Below are positions 33,301 to 45,285 of a stretch of DNA of 54,411 nucleotides, piece after piece. The number at the start of each line of letters is the position of its first letter. Position 1 is the first letter of the stretch. The notes below the pieces were generated by a model. The model did no database searches. It had not been told where the DNA came from and saw only the letters and a list, made by a program, of their open reading frames with translations. Source of the DNA: Parachlorella kessleri (lineage: Eukaryota; Chlorophyta; Trebouxiophyceae; Chlorellales; Chlorellaceae); contig BBXU01000434.1 of NCBI GenBank assembly GCA_001598975.1, positions 1-54,411 on the forward strand, read 5' to 3'. The translations under genes and the position numbers were made by a program.

Positions 33301-35442
33301 ATTGGTTCAGCACTTGCTGGGCGGGGGCTTGGGCGGTGCAACAGACAACACAGCACCGGCTTGCCTGCACCAGCGCCGCAGCAAGGCAAGAGAGTCACAA
33401 GACAGCTTCTCCCTTCTCTGGTCCCATCCCCATCCTGCCGGACAGGCCCCAATGCCAGCAAAAACTCACCCTTAGTAACCTCCTGGGGCGCAGGCGCATT
33501 CGGATCATCTGGAGACTGCGGGCAGGGGATGTTCTGGATAGGCTGCCCTGCTTCCCGCTTAATGGAGCAGGCAACCACCTCAAAGCCCACCACCATAAAC
33601 ATTTTCTCGCCGGTACCGCTGCCCTCCTGAAGAAGCCTGCGCCCGCCTGTCTGCAGCCACCAGCAGTGCAGCATGAGTATGCGCTCGCCACGCAGACCTG
33701 GAAGGCTCGTGCCCCGGGAGTAGTGATCCGTTTGGCATGCATCCGCACAAAAGCCACCAATAGCAAAGCAACATATTGCCAAGATGACAGTAGCACCAAA
33801 CAGAAAGCTCCTCTGGACAGTATAAGGCAAGGGATGTCCCAAGCGTTTGCTTACCTCCGCCGCTGCCGCTGCGTCCAGCTCTGCCTTGCTCTGGGCCGAC
33901 CGTGTGTACTGGCCGTAGGTCTCATGAACCAACACCTTGAACATTAGGTGGTTGTTAACGTAGTACTTGTCATTCATCTTGTAGCCCACCTCAAATCCAG
34001 GGCGCACTGCAGCCAGGGCACTGCGGGTTATGTGCTTTTGCCAGCGGACATTGGCAAAGCAGTGCAATACGCTAACCAACACTCCCATAGCAGCACCACG
34101 GTCCTCGATTGCCATGTGCGCCATCCGACATTTAACCCTGGCTGGCCAAGCCAGGTTATTAGGTACATCGATCTAGGTCGCCCTAGCAAGGGAGGCACTG
34201 TCCAGGGCTGCCATTACATCACATAGAGAGCTAAGCCTACAACATCCATCTCACCAGACTCTGGGTCCAGCTCCAAGTCATAAGTGGTTATGGGCAGGTT
34301 GTCCAGGATGAGGCGCACGCGGTACTGGTCCTCGATCTTTGTTTTCAACTTCTGCAAGAGGCAACAACCTAACACACTTTCGCCCACAAGGTCCAAGCCG
34401 CTGCAACAGCCCCAGCAAGAGCCTGTTACAAGCTGGCAGAGGCCCATTGACTGTCCCAGTCGCTGAGTATGATGCATGAAATGGGTGAGCCCAGCAACAC
34501 CGGGCAGTGGTTGCATGACGGGCAAATTGTATATTAAGCTCCGCCTCAGACGCCCGCTTTATGCCCTTGAACTGTGCAAGCTAAGAAACGCATACTAAGC
34601 ACACCGCTGCAAAGCAACCTGTGAAATGCAAATTCACTCGCTGCCCTTTTGCAGGATTGTACTGCCTTCACAGGGCCCCCAGCTCCCACCTTAACCTCCT
34701 TCTCACGAAGTGAGGGATAGGCACTATCAGGGTACTTGGGTGCCTTACACACCACCTGGCTCCTTTGTTCCTCCTGCACACCGGCAGCTGCCCCATTGTT
34801 AGCCACCTATGCGGCACTAGGGCGAGCAGCTTCTTATGCTGGGTGGGCCTGTCAGTAGCTGCCCCGGTCACCAAAAAGACCACAAGCCAAGCTGAAGCTG
34901 CAAATACCAAAACCATCTCCAGCATTGGGTTGTCTGGGCACTCCGGTCATGGCCGGTCACCAGCTCACCATAACCGAGAAGGTATAAGGCGAGTTTTCTA
35001 TCCGGATCCCCAGCAGGATGGTGCCAGGGTTCACGGTGCTAGCCGACTTCTTCACACCCTCCAGGGGCTGGCAGAAGGGCATGGAGTAGTATGGGTAGGG
35101 CATCTCCGTCTCGGAAGAGACCAAAGAGTTCACTTCAGCTGCACAAAAGGCATGCACAACACACAGTTGAGGTGGGTACTTCCCATGACTGTTAGCGACA
35201 GAACCTGCGATCGAGGGCTAGCCAAACAGTTCCTCACCTCGGATTACATCTCCCTTTTTGAACTCTTGTGGGTAGGTGCCTGCACAGGAAAGTGGGGCAA
35301 GGTTAGGTGCAACACGGGCAATGCACCCTGCACCACAACCGCTCGCCCAGCTTGCTGGTCACTAGCCTGGCAGGTAGTAAGCTCCAGCGAGCTGTAGCGC
35401 AGCCAGCCCCAATACCAGGCTGAGCGCCCGGCGCAGCTGCAT
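30361..35442 (-). CDS. Transmembrane nine (TM9SF/TMN) endomembrane protein
   Basis: TM9/EMP70 family protein of Golgi and endosomal membranes, involved in cargo sorting. Fifteen exons join in phase (35367-35442, 35238-35279, 34969-35138, 34690-34773, 34255-34351, 33855-34006, 33470-33626, 33028-33252, 32544-32696, 32201-32337, 31835-31968, 31402-31615, 31147-31237, 30710-30796, 30361-30533) and predict 663 residues. It starts with a signal peptide (MQLRRALSLVLGLAALQLAG) and then AYYLPGTYPQEFKKGDVI and EMPYPYYSMPFCQPLEGVKK. The lumenal domain follows, then VHWFSILNSLMVVVVMSCIV (TM1) and eight further hydrophobic segments. These include YDDWFKVCWRVACFFPG, YPTRTNQIPRHIPP, FVELYFAMTSLWQGYFYYIF and CAEDYMWWWRSYYRGASIGL. 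The end KIFEAVKAD carries the KxD-type retrieval signal of the family. Intron 1 is GC-AG. The exon 7 acceptor (33626 or slightly upstream) is the least certain boundary. Confidence 0.93.
35280..35366 (-). other. GC-AG intron in TM9 gene
   Basis: The minus-strand donor reads GCCAG|GCTAGT and the acceptor GTGCAG. The join gives YYLPG|TYPQEF, which is the conserved TM9 start, and no GT donor gives an open frame. Confidence 0.75.
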
Positions 35443-35666
35443 CCTGGGCGATTGTCTTGGAAACGAACTAGCCTAACCTAGCTATGACACAACGTTACTG
35501 GCTCGCAATGTGCAGGCTGCGGGGTAAGCAACAAACACTTGCAGACCAAACGCTCAAAACGTACGAAGCGGGAGCAGGACGACAGCAGGAGGGAGGAGAT
35601 GTGGCCATGTGGTGAATTCCACTGAGACCAAGTGACATCTTGGATCGCTTGAGAGATGTCTGCAGG
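35443..35666. promoter_or_regulatory. Shared upstream region TM9 / MAEA
   Basis: Only 224 bp between divergent start codons. No recognised motif. Confidence 0.45.
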
Positions 35667-38600
35667 ATGACCGAAGGCCTCGAAAGCCCCCTGGTGCGAG
35701 TGAGTAAAACTGCAGGATCACTTGGCTCTGGCGTGATGGAGTCACCCCTGGCACTGCTTGTAGGAGCTTCCCTGTCTGGTTTTGCCAGTCTCGGGGGTTG
35801 GCAAGGCACTGCAGGGTTTAGTACCAGTGGTGTTGCTGAGCTATCTGTCCAGCTATCTGTTTTTCGTTGGCCTATGCCTCTGCTGGGTCTCAATACCGGC
35901 CCCACTCAGGCCACACCTCAGACCACTGCTATGCGCGGCAGGTGCCCTTTGAGTCCCTCAAGCGCACAGCCAGGGACCGCAAGTATGCCTTGGACGCGGT
36001 GGACTCGCTTCTTGGTGGTCTGCGGGAGGGGCAGGGGAGTGAGCCGCCTACAGCAGCAGATACTGCCAAGCGTTTAGGCGTCTGCGTTCAAGAGCTTCAG
36101 GGACTGAAGCGCAAGGTAGGGGTGGTAAGCGTTAGGGGCGTGACTTGCAGAACTCAAGGAGCTTGTTGGGATTTAGGCTGTTATACCTGTAAGTGCCTAT
36201 GAGTGGCTTGTTGATCCAGCACACGCGCTGCTGCCTGTAGCTGAACAAGCTCATTTGCGGCTTGGTTAGTTCTGGGGCTTTTGCTTCTGGGTTTCTCTGC
36301 CATACAGCCGAACTGAGGGGACCAACTTTAAGCCTGTTTGCTTATGGCGGCAAGCTGCATCTCCTGGGTGGCTAAACACCAGTGTTTGGGCAACACAGGG
36401 ACCTGCACAGGCATTCTCTATCCTTTTTCTGGAATCCTTATACTACAAGCTTGTGTGAGCGCAGTCTAGTTACATGGTACATGAACCTCTGCAACATGAA
36501 AGGTAACCTTCATTTTCAGTGCTGGGCTTTCCCCGCCGCCCTCCTGGCAGCTGGACGCTGCAGGGCAGGCAGAGCGCGAGGATGTGCAGCGGCTCAAGGC
36601 GCGGCTGGACCACTTGCGTGAGCTGGGTGCGCCCAGCCGGGGAGCTCAGATAGAGTGGAACCGCCGCCGCATTGACAGGCTGCTGGTGGATCATTTGCTG
36701 CGCTGTGGGCTCCACGACACCGCGGCCAAACTCATCAGCTCTGCGCACGTCAAGGTGATGGATCCTATTCTAGGGAGGAGTTCAGATGCCAGCTGTTGGC
36801 AGTGCCTCTGGGTCAGCTGGGAGAGCACGCCCTGTTGGGGACTGCCCTCCGTAGTGGATCCAACTAGCGTCCACAATGTGTGCTTGGGCGCAGGACTTCT
36901 AGTGGAGCACTTGATTGGTTAGCCTGTGTTCCAGCACCTGAGGCCCCTGGTGACCTAGACATGGTTGCCTTACTTGCATGGTCTGTCCACCTTTGCCATT
37001 GTGGCAGGATGTGGTGGATGAGCATGTGTTTCTAGCGGCCCGGCGAGTAGTCGAGTCTCTGCGGCGGCATGACTGCTCTGAGGCGTTGGCCTGGTGTGAG
37101 GAGAACCGCGCCAAGCTGAAGAAGTCCAGGAGCAAGCTGGAGTTCAGGTTGCGAGTGCAGGTGCGCCCTGGCAACGCTGCTCATAGAAGTTGCGGTTAGG
37201 TCTGCAACCTGTATTTGACTAAGACCAACACATTGCGTTCTCCTGTGTTTATGATACCCGTGACGAGGATCCTTGTAACCAGCTGGCCTTGGCCTGCCAC
37301 AAGAGGCCTAATGTTGTTGACTCAGGAGGGTCGCTGCTGCACACACCGTATGGACAACGGACGGCATGCTTGCCTTGCAGGAGTTCTTGGAGCTGGTGCG
37401 CGCCAGCCGCATGGGCGAGGCCATCACTTATGCGCGGATGCACCTGGCGCCGTTTGCGGGGCAGCACATGGGTGAGCTGCAGCGTGCGGTGGCGACACTG
37501 GCCTTCAAGGCTGACACCACATGTGGGCCCTATCAGCAGCTGTTTGACGAGTCACAGGTGAGCTTCAAACTTGGCTGACTCAGGCTGGCGTGCTCTGGTG
37601 TCGTGTCTTGATTAGCTTGGGTTCCTTGGTCGATGTACTTTGCTGTCCTGTCTCTATGAGAAGGGGTCAGCAGGGATGTGTTGTTCTTATAGTCGAGGGG
37701 AACGCGCAAGCACGGGAACATAATAGGGAGAGCTGGTGCATGACATTGGGTCGATCTGGGAGCCTTTGCCACCCATGTTTTTAGTCATTGGTAAGTTGTT
37801 AAGGTGTGCGCTCCCCTGTCCGGTGCAGTGGGAGGAATTAGTCGAGCTCTTCCACAGAGAACTCTACAAGCTGCATTCGCTGACTCCCATGTCGCTGCTG
37901 TCGGTCCACCTACAGGTCGGTAAGGGATTGTGCACCAAGTTCAGCTCGCTTTGTTTCCGCCTGGGCTGAAGTCCTGCCTCACAATTACAAGAGAGGTGCT
38001 AAGGTCGCTTTTATAAGGCACTGCAATGCTTGTATTGCTTGCAAGCACACCACACAGGCAAGAGAACTGCTGCAGTGCGGGAGCCTGCTACTGATGCGCA
38101 ATGGCATTTGTCTCAGCCTAGCAACTCAGTGCATTGCATGTGTGGCATGCAGGCTGGCCTGTCGGCCCTGAAGACGCCTCAAAGCCTGCAGGACAGCTGC
38201 TCCAGGGAGGACCCGCTGCACCTGCCGGCCTTCCGGACACTGGCGCAGGGCCTCCCATTTGCCAAGCATGTGCACTCCAAGCTGGTGTGCGCAGTGACCA
38301 AGGAGATCATTGATGAGCACAACCCGCCCTTCGTAAGTAAAACACCGCCTGTTGACATGTGGACTTGCCAATCCCAGAAGGCTGCCCTTGACTAGTCTTG
38401 CATGTGGACCTAGCCTTGAACGGGATAATCGATATTTGCTGCCTGCTGGGTTTTCATTGATGAGGGAGTACCGCATCTTTGTCGGAAAGTGGTATCATTT
38501 TATGACAAGATCAGGTGTGGATAGGACACATACATGCCCATGGTGGTTGTCCAGTCAAGACGGGAGATGCTGCAGGCAGGCTGGACACGCCTGTTTGATC

Positions 38601-39191
38601 AGAATCATGGTGCTATGGCAGTAGCTGTAGGAGTGACGGGAGGGGAAGAAGTCGTAGAAAGCTGTGACATCCAAACAATTTCGTTGCAGGTACTGCCCAA
38701 TGGCTATGTCTACAGCGAAAAGGCAGTACAGCAGATGGCAGTTGGAAGTGGGGGCAAGTTCACATGCCCTCGGACGGGTAAGTTGGCATGGTGACTGCGG
38801 CTGAACCGGGATGGGGTGATCCGGATACGCAGCACGCAAAAACCAGAGCTGTGCCTATGCCTGTACACTTGTCAGGGCCAGATAAAGCAGCCAGCTTGGA
38901 CGCATTCAGGAAAGCAGTCTTGCATGGCCCTAGGACAGCGGCATTATGTTAATGATGCCAGGCTGTGCGGATAGGGGAGAGTTTGGAGGGACTGTTGGGA
39001 GTTGATAGGATGCTCTGGGGCTTGCCTGAATTTAAGCTGTTCTAGTGCCTAGGTCGGAACCAGGCTCTGAAGTGCTGGTGTGCTTGCAATGGCATGTACG
39101 GACGAATGCTGCACCCACAAGCTCTGCAACTGCATATCTTGCAGGGGCTACCTACGATGTCTCGGAGCTTCGACGAGCGTTTATTTCGTGA
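35667..39191 (+). CDS. MAEA: MAEA / GID9 subunit of the GID/CTLH ubiquitin ligase
   Basis: One of the two RING-like subunits (with RMD5) of the GID/CTLH E3 ligase. Nine exons (35667-35699, 35942-36115, 36551-36754, 37008-37160, 37381-37557, 37829-37915, 38153-38332, 38690-38777, 39145-39191) join in phase and predict 380 residues. The start ATG 35667 joins as MTEGLESPLVR|VPFESLKR. Domains in order: N-terminal coiled coil; LisH (RRRIDRLLVDHLLRCGLHDT); CTLH (VFLAARRVVESLRRHDCSEA, LEFRLRVQEFLELVRASRMG); CRA (AITYARMHLAPF, TLAFKADTTCGPYQQLFDES, LLSVHLQAGLSALKTPQ); and a C-terminal RING-like part (HSKLVCAVTKEII, NPPFVLPNGYVYSEKAVQQM, FTCPRTGATYDVSELRRAFI). The first CxxC seen in the human protein is replaced by LHLPAF. 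The gene converges on SERF. Confidence 0.95.
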
Positions 39192-39408
39192 GAGTCCTAC
39201 GTGGCAACCTGTCAACTGTTGTCTACAGAGCTGAAAGCCTGAGAACATGTACATACTAAGATATGTTGTGAAATACTACTGCTCAGGTGCTGACACTGCC
39301 TAACCGCCATGCCTGGGTCTTGTCCTGTAGTCTAGCCTGACTAGACTCACCAAGCATGCATGAAAGAATCGTATATAAAACAGTGGTTAGCTCGTACATG
39401 CCCCTTTA

Positions 39409-40309
39409 CTACTTTTTACCCTTTTCCCCTTCAGCCGCCTTTTTTGCAAGCTTCTCCTGGAGTGCCTTCGCGTCCCTGCACATGTAAGATGGCAAGTGTC
39501 AGCTCACAATGAGTTTGACCAGTAGGCCCAGCCAGTTGCCCTAATTCAGTCAATTTGCTGCCATGCTGCAAAGTGCATTAAGCATGCATTACAACCTTGC
39601 CGTCATTACGATCGGCACGATACATGCACACCCCACAATTGCTGATATGTCCGTAGCCCAGCCCTCGCGCAACTCCCGCCAGCACCGAGCTCCTATCAAG
39701 TCTCAGCTGAGTATCCGCACTAGCTGTTGCCCTTGATAATGGACTCAAGCATGACTGCATCCAGCCCAGCCAGTCCAGTTAACCCCTACCACTCCTCAGT
39801 TCGCACTGGCCGCCACCAACGACAGTAGCATGCTAGCACCCTCAGATGGTCCCTATACCTGACTTGAATCACGTAGCCTTGCCCATATGCCCTGAAGCCC
39901 CCACTGGAGCAGCGACCCACCGTTCTTTCCGCTGCGCAGGCGTGAGCCCGTCCTCCTTGTCCTTGCCAGCACCCGCCTTTTCCTTCCTCTTCTGAGCACG
40001 AGCGCGGTCTATCTCTCGCTGGTTACCACGAGTCTGCAAACACATATATGCTGGTGTTGTTCTGCAGTGGCAACAGAGCCACTGGTGCCCAAGCCCTGCG
40101 CCCCTCGCCATGCAGACTTCAGCCTGCAACGCTGGTCAATAAATAAACTGTAGGCTCAGCAGCTACCTGTTGCAGGAGAAGAGAACAGCCGCAATAGAGT
40201 TCAAGTGAGCTATGGGACTGGCACCAAAGCGGCATATGACAAAGCCAAGTACAACGCCTATAAACGCAGGGAAGCATGCCCGTGATCACGTTGTCCCATA
40301 CCGCACCAT
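39409..40309 (-). CDS. Small SERF/4F5 family protein
   Basis: SERF/4F5 proteins are short, highly charged and disordered. Animal members modify amyloid aggregation and bind RNA. Two coding exons are clear: 39921-40033 (TRGNQREIDRARAQKRKEKA, then GLTPAQRKER) and 39409-39475 (DAKALQEKLAKKAAEGEKGK, stop TAG). They join in phase. The family always begins M-TRGNQRE, and exon 2 begins exactly with ACT, so the start codon must be alone at the end of an upstream exon. The best candidate is ATG 40307-40309, followed by a GTGCGG donor. The product would be 60 residues, the family's usual size. The position of the first exon is tentative; the rest is secure. Confidence 0.85.
39754..39816 (+). repeat. 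Dispersed short repeat copy
   Basis: ACTGCATCCAGCCCAGCCAG, then CCAGTTAACCCC, ACCACTCCTCAGTTCGCACT and GGCCGCCACC. Lies in the intron between the last two SERF exons. Confidence 0.6.
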
Positions 40310-40574
40310 TCCTTTTGTTCTGGAGCTTCTTCGTCAACTCCCAGGTGGTATCTCGAGGCCGGGCCTCTCCGCTTACTCGGCCAGGGGTGTCTATTTAGCT
40401 TGCCAGCAATATAGCCTTTTGCTCTAAGAGTAGCCTTCGCAGAGGGACCGCAGTGGACCAAAACACGCCCCGCATGGCCCCCGCCATGATTCAGGGGCTG
40501 CACGGCAAGGGGACCTTGGAGCCCTTGCAAAAGTATGCATGGACAAAAAGTGCATCTGATTGTTGTGATACCAG
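40310..40574. promoter_or_regulatory. Shared upstream region SERF / PP5
   Basis: About 265 bp between the candidate SERF start and the PP5 start on opposite strands. Confidence 0.35.
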
Positions 40575-43500
40575 ATGACAGCAGCCATGATTGTTGAGTT
40601 GGGGACCGAGAAGCAGCTGAGCGCGGAGAGTATTACAAAAGCTGATGCTGTGAAGGATAAAGCCAACCAAGCTTTCAAAGGTGGGTTTGTTTTCAACCGT
40701 TGTGGTCAACATGTACATGACTCCATGGATCGCTGGCAGGCTGCAGAACTAGTCACACATGTTCGCTCTCCTGAGCCGCAGACAAGCACTATCAGCAGGC
40801 AGTGGACCTTTACACTGAAGCACTGGCCATCAACCCCAGCAGCAGCGTACTGTATAGCAACAGGTGGGTAACCTGCTGATCTGCACAACAAGAGACACAG
40901 CCTGTCTCCTTGACGGTCCCGCTTGCTGAGGGCGGGTATGACACGCGTGCACTTCGCACAAAGTGCGTATCCACACTCTCCTGGCCATTTGCAGGGCATT
41001 CGCGCACATCAGGCTGGAAGAGTATGGCTCGGCTATGGCAGACGCCAGCAAGGCCCTGGAGTGTGACCCCCAGTATGCCAAAGCATACTACCGGCGCGGT
41101 GATGCAGCCTTTGCATTGAGCCACTTCAAGGATGCTGTGCGGGACTTCAGGGCGGCAGCCAAGCTGGCGCCGCGGGACCCAGACCTGCGCCGCAAGGTGG
41201 GGCTGCGGTCACCGGACCTCACGTGCTTGCTGTGCCCCTAACTAACCTCAGCTAGCTGGTGCTCTGCATATATGTCTAGGAGCTTTGCTCCAACTTCAGT
41301 AGTAAGGGTGCCTGCAGCAACACCCTTGGCTTGCCCCACGGCACTGTCGGACGTTGCATATTTGAAATGCTAGACTGCTCCTGAGCGGCACCCTTCTTTC
41401 TGTGTGACAGTTGTCTGAAGCAGAGCGAGAACTGAAACGTTCGCGGTTCGAGGAGGCTTTGTCACTGCCAGATGACCATCGAGTGGTCTCAGATACCATC
41501 GAGCTGGACGACATGGTCATTGAGGACACATACAAGGGGCCCCGCATGGAGGGTGAGTCAGCCAGTGGGACAATGGTCTTGCCAGCAGCAAGGGCAGTAT
41601 CATATGTATAGGGAGAGGGGAGTACCTGGGGTTGGCCGGCCTGCTGCTTGGCTGGCCGACTTGGGTCTCCTGGCAAGGGTTTGGGTTTGTGATGAGGCCC
41701 GTCCCGCCCTTGGTAGCTAATGCACGTCATGATGGGTGTCTCGTTTATTCGGCCCGGGGGGCCCATGTGCCAATGCAAGTCCTCCCGTGTTGGCCAAGGG
41801 AATGATGGTGAAGCGTCTTTCTATTGGCTGGGCACCCCGCTGTGTGCAGTGGATGCGGAGGGGCAGCCGTACATCACCCTGGGCTTCATCAAGGCGATGC
41901 TGGAGGAGTTCAAGGCGGAGCGACTCATACACAAGCGCTACGCCTTCCAGGTGGGCGTGCAGCACATGTTGCAGGCAGGGGAGTGCAGGTGTCTTACGGC
42001 GGGGGCTCCTGCTGTGCTGACTCCAGCTTGCGGGTGGGATTAACAGGGACCAGGGAGTATTCTTTGCAGGCAGCTGGGCTGGGGAGGGGGACCAACGTGC
42101 TTGCAGCTCTGCAGGTCGCTCATCTGTAGGATGCATAGCCAGAAGCTTCGTCCTCATGCACATACCTGGGCAGAGTGCTTGGTCAGTTCATTGTGCTCGC
42201 TGCCTTGCAGATTGTACTAGAGGCACAGCGGCTGCTCAAGGCGCTGCCGTCGCTGGTGGAGGTGGATGTGCCCGCAGACAAGCACTTGACAGTCTGCGGC
42301 GACACACACGGCCAGTTCTACGACCTGTGCCACATCTTTGCGCTGAATGGTTTACCATCGGAGGACAACCCTTACTTGTTCAACGGTGAGAGGTAGTGGT
42401 GTAGCCTGGTGAGGGGGCGGCCTGGTGCTCCCTAGCTGTTGAGTTTGCCTGCCCGTTGGTTGGGTCTGCTGGTCGCAGATGGTGAGCTGCTTGACAAACC
42501 CACAGCTTTGAGCCCCCAAGAGAGATTCCTTCCTAGTTTGCTTGGTTAGCTGTTGGGCCTCTGGAAGCTGGGTGCGCTACCGACAGCCCGGGTTGTGGGC
42601 GCAAGAGGCTGGGTAATACCAATTGCCTCGGCTCGTGCCCGCCTGCTCGCAGGTGACTTTGTCGACCGGGGATCCTTCAGCCTGGAGATCATCATGACAT
42701 TACTTGCCTTCAAGTGCTTATACCCCGACCACATGCACCTGACGCGGGGGAACCATGAGAGCAAGAGCATGAATGTGATCTATGGCTTCTATGGCGAGGT
42801 ACGCAGCCAGCAATTTCAAGTGGCCACCCGCCCCTTGCATTCAACCGGTGGTGGTGAAGGAGGTGGTTTGAAATGCTTGGAAGAGAGCAGGCAGCCGGAA
42901 GGCAGGATCCGCAAGGGCAGAAGCGATTGGGGGCCGCAGTCTTGGACCTGCTGGCATGCACTTGCAGCAAGTGAATTGTTACATGAGCTTGACTTACTGG
43001 CCCTGGGAGCTGGCTTGAGGCTGTTACTTGTATGGCTGTAGGTGCGAGCAAAGTACAACAGCACAATGGTGGAGGTGAGCGTGGAAGCTGTCGACCTGGG
43101 GTGGTGCACTGCCTGGGCACTGCCCCTTTGCAAACGTGTCAGTGCACAGCCCCAGCTGCTTTGTCTCTGGCCCTGTGGGCTCCATCTCCCTTTCGCCTGG
43201 CCTTGCACCTGGACAGCATTGGCAGCACTTGAGCAGCTGCTGTTGCCATTTACAAGCCTGCCGCCCTGACCATGCTGTGCAGGTCTTTCGGGAAACCTTC
43301 TGCTGGCTGCCGCTGGGCTACGTGCTCAACCACAAGGTGCTGGTGATGCACGGAGGGCTGTTCAGCCGGGACGGCGTCAAGCTGGAGGACCTGCGCAGCA
43401 TCGACAGGAACAGGTGGGCTGCTGCGTGGGTGTGTGCAGCGAAGGCGGGCAAGGTCTCAAGCCAGCACCTGGCATTGAGCGGCGAAAGTAGCATGGGTGG

Positions 43501-44529
43501 GCGCAAGAGTGTGCATGAAGACAGTGCTGTGTGTCCTATTGATTCGTGGGGCTTTGTGTATGAGCGAGCTGGCTGGCATATCCGTCGCGGAGTTGTCAAG
43601 AAAGAAAGGGCTGGAATGCATGCAGAGGTGTGCTTGTCGTGGCTCACGCGCTGCTGGTGTACCTGTCCAGGGAGCCGCCAGAGGAGGGCCTGATGTGTGA
43701 GATGCTGTGGAGCGACCCGCAGTACGAGCCAGGCCGGTCACCCAACAAGCGGGGCGTTGGGATTGCATTCGGTAAGCTGGGCGCGGCAGGCTCCTCCTCG
43801 GTATCCTGGCCAGCTACATGCCGCAGTCCCGCGATCCGTGCTTGCCTGCAGAAGCTGTGCTCTGAGAGTGACTGCACGGGGGCATGTCCCCTTTGCAACC
43901 AACCACCCGCCAGCCCCCCTTGAGCAGGAACCCCACCCACCCGCCCTTCCTGTGCCCTGCCCCGCCAGGCGCGGATGTGACCAAGCGGTTCCTGGAGGAC
44001 AACGGGCTGCAGCTGCTGGTGCGGTCGCACGAGGTGAAGGAGGAGGGGTACGAGGTGGCGCACGACGGCTACTGCATCACCGTATTCTCGGCGCCCAACT
44101 ACTGCGACCAGATGGGCAACAAGGTGGGGTGGTGGGGGCTGTGAGGCCTTTGGGATGAGCGTGGGTAGGTAGATAGGTAGATAAGGTATGAAAGGGCCTG
44201 ACTTTGATCAAGGGCGGGGGGGTATTGTGGTGGTGAGGAGGGGCTCTGGTGGTGAGGATCCCGAGGCCACGGATGGAGAGCTTCGCCGGCAGTGTTCTGC
44301 CGGCAAGGCTGCAGTGCCAGGACAGATAGCGTGGGTCTTGCCGTGGGTGTCTGCGACCACTCCTGCCCCGGCCGACACCAGGTGCTGCCTGCTGCTGCAG
44401 GGCGCTTTCATCAAGTTTGGCGGCGCGGACATGGCGCCTCAGTTCACCCAGTTCAGCGCGGTGCCCCACCCGGCCGTGCGCCCCATGAAGTACGCGGCAG
44501 GCATGCTCGGAGGCATGATGGGCATGTAG
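40575..44529 (+). CDS. PP5: Serine/threonine protein phosphatase 5 (TPR-PP5)
   Basis: PP5 couples an N-terminal TPR domain, which binds HSP90, to a PPP-type catalytic domain. Twelve exons (40575-40680, 40782-40863, 40995-41196, 41411-41552, 41850-41950, 42211-42385, 42653-42798, 43042-43074, 43283-43413, 43671-43771, 43969-44123, 44401-44529) join in phase and predict 500 residues. The TPR region has [52 protein letters not shown] and [18 protein letters not shown]. The catalytic motifs are [93 protein letters not shown] and [20 protein letters not shown]. All metal-binding Asp, His and Asn residues are present. The end is short and Met/Gly-rich. The first exon ends at codon 36; a longer upstream N terminus is not excluded. 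Confidence 0.95.
44164..44184. repeat. Short GTAG/GATA microsatellite
   Basis: Interrupted GGTAGATA tetranucleotide-like repeat in PP5 intron 11. Confidence 0.7.
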
Positions 44530-44808
44530 GGCCGGTGGGGTGCTAGCTCTGTCGCTCATCAGTAGGTACATTAGGGTACATTGATTATCAGCCGGTACAG
44601 TGAGATGCCCATACCAGGCGTTGCAGTCAGAGGGGGTGGGAGCCGTCGCCAGCTGCAAAATGGCTGGGAGGCTGCTGCCCTGACCAGGATAGGCAGGCAA
44701 GAATGCTGTACAGCTAGAAACGCCACCTTGGCGAATGCCTTTGGAGACTTGCTGGCAGCTGTTAGTGGGGCAGGCGTTTTCTGCTGGCCGGTGGGGAGTT
44801 TTCTTTAT

Positions 44809-44813
44809 TGTAA
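44809..44813 (+). terminator. Probable TGTAA polyadenylation signal (PP5)
   Basis: Plus-strand TGTAA about 280 bases past the PP5 stop codon. Confidence 0.45.
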
Positions 44814-45223
44814 GGCCCTGCAGTTGCTGCGCAGATTTCTACCTGGGTTTTCTCTTCTGGTATCCCAGGAAGATTGCTTGCTATATCTTGGTCCTGTTTC
44901 GGTTATCAATCCCTTCAGTGTGTCCTGGGCAAGCAAAAGCTTGCAAAGGCAACTTGCCAAGCTGCTGCTGGCACTGCCTTCTGTAATTAATGCTGTTTTG
45001 GCTGGCTTTGCTCGCGCATGCCTTGTCTTCCCTGTGCCCTGTGCTGCTTCCTCACTGCACAAGTTGTGTTCACCGTCTTCCTCTCATGATCCAGACTGGC
45101 CAACAGTGACACCTCCCTGTTAAGCTGCAAAGCAAGAATGCCAAAAGTGCAGCCTGCCGTGCACAGCTACCATGTCCCACCGGAGGCCGGCGTGCTGGAT
45201 CAGAGCTCAGGCAAGCCCCAGAG

Positions 45224-45285
45224 CATGACTGCATCCAGCCATGTCAGTACTGTTCACCCCTACCTCTCCTCTGTGTGCACTGCCT
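45224..45285 (+). repeat. Dispersed short repeat copy
   Basis: CATGACTGCATCCAGCC, ATGTCAGTACTGTTCACCCC, TACCTCTCCTCTGTGTGCAC and TGCCTC. It shares the CATGACTGCATCCAGCC start with the copy at 39754. Confidence 0.6.

Noticed and set aside
44581..45123. 180-codon plus-strand open frame downstream of PP5
   Set aside because: Starts with TTG, contains the probable PP5 TGTAA signal, has no family resemblance and lies in a 3' region.
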